Below, one piece after another: positions 4,593-6,990 of a stretch of DNA of 6,990 nt; position 1 is the stretch's first letter; every line of letters begins with the position of its first letter. The notes below the pieces were generated by a model that saw only the letters and a program-made list of their open reading frames with translations, was not told where the DNA came from and did not search any database. The stretch spans positions 1-6,990 of the forward strand of contig JBJEFI010000119.1 in assembly GCA_051873875.1 (NCBI GenBank), written 5' to 3'. The stretch comes from JBJEFI01 sp051873875 (GTDB lineage Bacteria; Bacillota; Bacilli; Bacillales; Bacillaceae_G). A program made the translations under genes and the position numbers.

Positions 4593-5666
4593 TTAATTAT
4601 TTACTTGTTCGACTAATTGATTAAGTCCTTGTGCAGATATTGGTCCAATGTGTTTTTTGACGATACCGCCGTCTTTGTTAATGACAATCGTCGTTGGAAA
4701 AGTATTTACTCGAAAAAGATCTTGCCAATCGCCATTCACATCGTAAAAAATAGGGAATGGAATGTTCTCTTTTTTTATAAATGAAGCAGCATCGCTTTGT
4801 GATTTTTCTGTCATTGTAGCATTTATTCCGATAAAAGCAAAATCTTTTTTGTTTTTGTTTTGATCCCAAAATGTTGATAATTGTGGTAATTCAGCTTTAC
4901 AAGGTGGACACCAAGAAGCAAAGAAGTTTAATACAATTACTTTATTTTCTAAAGTTGCCGCTGAACGATAAGGTGTAGTTTCATAGGTTAATGATGATTG
5001 CTTCCAGTCGATTGCATTCATTATTTTCTGCTGCTTAATTGGAAAATTGGAAAATGCAATGGCAACAGCAATACAGAGAGCACCAATTAAAAAAGGAGCA
5101 AGTTGAATTTTTTTGATTTGACTACCAATAATAACTAGACTACTTCCAATTAACAAAAGATAGAAATGCCATTGTCCATAGGCTGTCGTCATATAAAAAT
5201 AAGTCGATAGAATGAGCAAAGAACTAGCATAGGATAAAGCTTGTTTTTGCTGATGATACAGCAAAATAATAAGGATGAATAAGCTACCTACGATTATCTC
5301 TTTTGTTAGGATATTATGTATCGCAAAAACAATTGTCAAAAATTGCACAGTAAAAAAGAATAAACTAGACATCACTTGTTGATTAGGTGATTTATAAATA
5401 AAGTAGAGAAGTGTAGCTAATAAAGAACTAATAAAACCAACTTTTCCACCTGTAAAATAAAGCGCAGATAATGGAACGTCTATAAATGCTTGTAGATGAA
5501 GGGGAATATAGCTTAGTTTCCAAACAAATAAGTGAATAAATAGTCCGGTTTCTGTAATTTTTGTTAATGAAGAAAAGGAATGGCGTATTTTCATATTATA
5601 AAAAACGAGTCCATAGCCAACTGCATAGGAAATAATAAGTATAAGTAAATCCATATTTATGTTCAT
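4593..5666 (-). CDS. Polytopic membrane protein with C-terminal TlpA/ResA-like thioredoxin domain
   Basis: A 357-aa protein. Residues 1-206 hold about seven or eight hydrophobic segments (roughly 5-23, 38-56, 64-90, 98-118, 122-137, 143-160, 167-181, 188-206). Residues 225-357 form a thioredoxin-fold domain of the TlpA/ResA type. They include LNFFASWCPPC (246-256) with active-site C253 and C256, then FIGINATM (278-285), and NTFPTT (321-326) with the expected cis-proline P324. The domain should face outside the membrane and reduce or exchange disulfides in exported proteins, possibly in cytochrome c maturation or spore or envelope proteins. The membrane part has only one cysteine (C198), so it is not a DsbD/CcdA electron channel; I do not recognise it. 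The start has AAGGA 9 nt upstream on its strand. It is divergent from the AEC transporter gene, and no ccdA or resBC genes are in the window. Confidence 0.85.
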   Translation of the reverse strand: MNINMDLLILIISYAVGYGLVFYNMKIRHSFSSLTKITETGLFIHLFVWKLSYIPLHLQAFIDVPLSALYFTGGKVGFISSLLATLLYFIYKSPNQQVMSSLFFFTVQFLTIVFAIHNILTKEIIVGSLFILIILLYHQQKQALSYASSLLILSTYFYMTTAYGQWHFYLLLIGSSLVIIGSQIKKIQLAPFLIGALCIAVAIAFSNFPIKQQKIMNAIDWKQSSLTYETTPYRSAATLENKVIVLNFFASWCPPCKAELPQLSTFWDQNKNKKDFAFIGINATMTEKSQSDAASFIKKENIPFPIFYDVNGDWQDLFRVNTFPTTIVINKDGGIVKKHIGPISAQGLNQLVEQVNN

Positions 5667-5705
5667 GTTACGTATCCTTTCACCTTTAAAAATACCCTAT
5701 ATCGT

Positions 5706-5734
5706 ATTTTAACATATTCTCATTTTTCAGAAAA
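5706..5734 (-). promoter_or_regulatory. Candidate promoter of the thioredoxin-like gene
   Basis: On the minus strand TGT-TAAAAT (complement of 5706-5714) is an extended -10 with a five-of-six hexamer. A weak -35, TTTTCT, lies 17 nt upstream (5729-5734). It would start transcription about 30 nt before the start codon. Confidence 0.45.
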
Positions 5735-5754
5735 GGAAAGTGTAAGGCTATTAT
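5726..5754 (+). promoter_or_regulatory. Candidate promoter of the AEC transporter gene
   Basis: TTCAGA (5726-5731) and TATTAT (5749-5754) are 17 nt apart, matching the sigma-A consensus at four and five of six positions. Its -35 overlaps that of the divergent promoter. TATGAT at 5772-5777 is an alternative -10 but lacks a partner. Confidence 0.38.
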
Positions 5755-5812
5755 CTCATTTTCTAATCATGTATGATAAAAGTGAAGTGAGAGATGAATG
5801 GGGGTGAAGTAA

Positions 5813-6730
5813 ATGGAGATGTTCTTTCAATTGTGGTTGGAAGTAATGCTACCACTTTTTTTCTATGTATTTATTGGTTATAGCTTTAATCGTTTATTCA
5901 CATTTGATTTAAAAACGTTAACGAACTTATTGGTCTATTTATTTTTGCCAGTTACTGTCTTTATGAAGATGTTAAATAGTCCCTTATCAGGACAAGTTGC
6001 AGGTGGGGTGTTATTCTTTTTAGTTATCCAATTTGGAATGATGACGTTAATAAGTTATCTTGCTGCAAAATGGCGGAAGCTTCCAAAGACGATGTATGGA
6101 ACATTTTCTAATAGTGTGGCATTAAATAACTCTGGGAATCTAGGATTACCTGTCCATGCATTAGTGTTTAAAAATGATCCGTTTGCCATAAGCATCGGTG
6201 TATTTATCGTATTATTTCAAAATATCATGACATTCACAGTAGGAGTCTATAATGCAGAGGCAACTGTGAAAATGAAAGAAGCAGTCTTAAAAATAGTGAA
6301 ACTACCGATTATTTACAGTATTATATTAGGTTTATTTCTCCAACTAAATCATGTTACATTACCACATATGGCAGATATTATGCTACAACCAATCGCCGAA
6401 GCATTTGCCCCTTTTGCCTTAATTACACTCGGTGCACAATTATCCGCAACAGGAACAAAAATTAATTGGAAAGATATTGGCATAAGCAACATATTACGTT
6501 TAGTAGGAGGTCCATTAAGTGCATATATAATCATTCAACTTATTGGTATCGATGGACTAGTGGCACAAGTATTATTTATCGGAAGCGCCTTTCCAAGTTC
6601 AAGAAATAGTGCGCTGTTATCGTTTCAAGGTCCACATGCTAGCTTTGCCGCACAAACTGTTTTATCCTCCACCATATTAAGTGCGATTACACTGCCAATT
6701 ACGATTCAGCTAGCAATGATTTTATTTTAG
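5813..6730 (+). CDS. AEC (auxin efflux carrier) family transporter
   Basis: A 305-aa integral membrane protein of the AEC family, secondary transporters that include malate/malonate carriers and plant PIN auxin carriers. It has about ten hydrophobic segments from residue 8 to the end. The family hallmark NNSGNLGLP (105-113) breaks a helix in the first half. The second half has the matching region APFALITLGAQLS (199-211), followed by AFPSSRNSALLSF (259-271), consistent with the inverted two-half fold. The substrate cannot be read from sequence; bacillary members are usually annotated only as permeases or as malate transporters. Length is normal. GGGGGTG (5800-5806) is 6 nt before the ATG; a second ATG at 5819 is less well placed. 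The gene diverges from the thioredoxin-like gene and is probably cotranscribed with the membrane gene that begins 27 nt downstream. Confidence 0.9.
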   Translation: MEMFFQLWLEVMLPLFFYVFIGYSFNRLFTFDLKTLTNLLVYLFLPVTVFMKMLNSPLSGQVAGGVLFFLVIQFGMMTLISYLAAKWRKLPKTMYGTFSNSVALNNSGNLGLPVHALVFKNDPFAISIGVFIVLFQNIMTFTVGVYNAEATVKMKEAVLKIVKLPIIYSIILGLFLQLNHVTLPHMADIMLQPIAEAFAPFALITLGAQLSATGTKINWKDIGISNILRLVGGPLSAYIIIQLIGIDGLVAQVLFIGSAFPSSRNSALLSFQGPHASFAAQTVLSSTILSAITLPITIQLAMILF

Positions 6731-6757
6731 ACAGCAATGGAAATGAGGAGGGATGAT

Positions 6758-6990
6758 ATGGGATTTGGTATTATTATGATAGGTTATATTTTTATATTGT
6801 TTGATTTTAATATAAATGGGATTAATCTCTTACCGAATGTAATTGGCTGGATTATGGTGTTGATTGGTATGAGCAGGATTTATAACAAGTTGAAAAATAA
6901 TTATTTTAAGCAGGGATTACAAATGGTTTTTCTTCTTATCATTTTAGCTAGTTTTGAAATAGCTACCCGTTATGTAGACTCTTTATCAAT
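6758..6990 (+). CDS. Unrecognised small membrane protein, 5' part only
   Basis: An open frame of 77 codons runs off the window end. It starts at ATG 6758 with a near-perfect AGGAGGG ribosome site (6746-6752) 5 nt upstream. The product begins MGFGIIMIGYIFILFDFNIN, then NLLPNVIGWIMVLIGM (23-38), a basic loop YNKLKNNYFKQG (42-53), and MVFLLIILASFEIA (56-69). At least three hydrophobic segments make it a membrane protein with short loops. I do not know the family, though the F-D-F-N-I-N-G-I-N-L-L-P-N pattern resembles uncharacterised bacillary membrane proteins. It lies 27 nt after the AEC transporter gene with no terminator between, so the two are likely one operon. Confidence 0.75.
   Translation, partial: MGFGIIMIGYIFILFDFNINGINLLPNVIGWIMVLIGMSRIYNKLKNNYFKQGLQMVFLLIILASFEIATRYVDSLS

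Noticed and set aside
4678..4869. Second minus-strand frame inside the thioredoxin-like gene
   Set aside because: Overlaps the WCPPC-domain coding sequence in another frame and lacks a ribosome site.

Overview
The window looks like chromosomal DNA of a low-GC Firmicute, most probably the Bacillus cereus group. Reasons: AT-rich genes, strong AGGAGG-type ribosome sites, U-tract hairpin terminators, TTG starts, CcpA-type cre-like sites, and a mix of small accessory genes (DUF4397 protein, VanX-like dipeptidase, GNAT enzymes, AEC transporter) typical of that group. The genus assignment is inference from recognised families, not from a search. No insertion sequence, prophage gene, CRISPR array or rRNA is visible.

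Layout. Positions 1-157 hold the 3' part of a tRNA-Leu(UAA) gene, cut by the window edge exactly at the anticodon, followed by two tandem intrinsic terminators. Positions 280-1226 hold a secreted protein with two DUF4397 repeats, a 47-codon TTG-start basic protein of unknown role, and a terminator. Positions 1204-3577 hold a D-Ala-D-Ala dipeptidase (VanX/DdpX type), an Eis-like GNAT acetyltransferase with a cre-like site upstream, and a short GNAT with a damaged acetyl-CoA loop. This block ends in a bidirectional terminator shared with a convergent MerR-like HTH gene (3582-4088, minus).

The MerR-like gene has a TATAAT -10 box, with a cre-like site between that box and the ribosome site. Upstream of it, on the plus strand, lie a 15-bp palindrome within a possible MerR-style long-spacer promoter, and a small one-helix membrane protein gene. 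That small gene appears broken by an ATA in place of a start codon and by one extra A in a poly-A run. It converges, through a second bidirectional terminator, on a membrane-embedded thioredoxin-like protein with a WCPPC motif (4593-5666, minus). That gene diverges from an AEC-family transporter (5813-6730, plus), which is followed after 27 nt by an unrecognised membrane protein running off the window (6758-6990).

The genes do not form one obvious pathway. The functional units are short transcription units separated by terminators. The most unusual stretch is 4089-4592: a CcpA-type site, a MerR-like regulator, a palindrome and a decayed or recoded small membrane gene. I see no convincing complete new system; the findings are leads of modest strength.
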